This document shows positions 63,108-63,202 of a stretch of 63,202 nucleotides of DNA, piece after piece (the first letter of the stretch is position 1; each line of letters begins with the position of its first letter). The notes below the pieces were generated by a model. It saw only the letters and a program-made list of their open reading frames with translations, made no database searches and was not told the origin of the DNA. The position numbers were made by a program, and so were the translations under genes. This stretch comes from Granulicella sapmiensis. GTDB taxonomy: Bacteria > Acidobacteriota > Terriglobia > Terriglobales > Acidobacteriaceae. Where the stretch lies: NCBI GenBank assembly GCA_026225395.1, contig JAMFSR010000008.1, forward strand, positions 1-63,202. The letters run 5' to 3'.

Positions 63108-63202
63108 GTGGTTATTTTTACCGGAACGCGAGTGAGCGCAAGCTCCCTGAACTATACGACCCAGCCTGTGCGCACGCGCTCGAGCCGCCTTCGCATTCGT
63201 CA
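63108..63202 (+). CDS. Start of an unidentified gene, cut by the window edge
   Basis: GTG at 63108 opens a frame that continues to the end (VIFTGTRVSASSLNY, then TTQPVRTRSSRLRIR). GAGGG lies just before, and a TATAAT box about 50 bases upstream. Only 31 codons are visible, with a basic N-terminus; the family cannot be told. Confidence 0.45.
   Translation, partial: MVIFTGTRVSASSLNYTTQPVRTRSSRLRIR

Overview
The window looks like chromosomal DNA of an Acidobacteriota species, most likely Acidobacteriaceae/Terriglobia (relatives of Terriglobus, Granulicella, Edaphobacter). This is inferred from an exosortase with a dedicated PExPT-type substrate, a carboxypeptidase-regulatory-like secreted protein, an M13 metallopeptidase, high-GC codon use and several families of short intergenic palindromic repeats. 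Most genes are housekeeping or metabolic. There is no prophage, insertion sequence, CRISPR array or rRNA operon that I can see. One tRNA gene, Leu(CAG), is present.

Layout: 0.1-3.4 kb holds a minus-strand pentose-phosphate unit (tkt, rpiA and a small gene carrying a copy of the rpiA 3' end). 3.5-6.1 kb is an ArsR/SRPBCC/PhnB-like operon behind a perfect 38-bp palindrome. 6.2-9.5 kb has a GH15 glucoamylase and superoxide dismutase. 9.6-16.8 kb is a tripartite RND efflux operon with overlapping genes. 17.2-19.8 kb has a decayed antitoxin, a TonB-domain protein and typA. 20-23.6 kb is the ATP-grasp / alpha-E / transglutaminase cluster. 23.6-24.9 kb is an XRE-plus-nucleotidyltransferase pair with its own operator. 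24.9-30.4 kb has a DprE2/DprE1-like pair, a TetR-controlled DHA2 pump and a polysaccharide deacetylase. 30.5-31.3 kb is rpmI-rplT. 31.4-36.3 kb has secreted, channel and membrane proteins, followed by gyrB. 39.2-43.2 kb has an SGNH esterase, a zinc-site sugar epimerase and a Tat-exported amidase.

43.2-45.4 kb is the most unusual segment: a hidden 23-residue, 8-cysteine metallothionein-like peptide with its own candidate promoter and a clear terminator, then a CorE-type ECF sigma factor with a CxC linker and cysteine-rich tail, then an exported protein with a methionine-rich loop. I read it as a candidate metal (probably copper) response module.

45.4-50 kb has a YqeY-like protein, an aminotransferase, dnaB, a VOC protein and a WYL regulator. 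50.1-50.8 kb is a vapBC pair with a frameshifted toxin. 50.8-54.6 kb has an L,D-transpeptidase lipoprotein, a repeat-flanked GT39-like membrane protein and a small cytosolic protein. 54.7-55.2 kb has an unlisted 31-residue membrane peptide gene and tRNA-Leu. 55.3-59.4 kb has an orphan H-box protein, a PBP4-type carboxypeptidase, folP and an LprI-like secreted protein. 59.4-60.4 kb has frr among repeats. 60.7-62.7 kb has the sortase substrate and exosortase. A new reading frame opens at the right edge.

At a larger scale, the plus strand looks G-rich up to about 32 kb, C-rich from about 36 to 56.5 kb, and G-rich again afterwards, regardless of gene direction. This may mark an inverted segment. 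All calls come from reading the sequence by eye; family names rest on recognised motifs and no database search was run.
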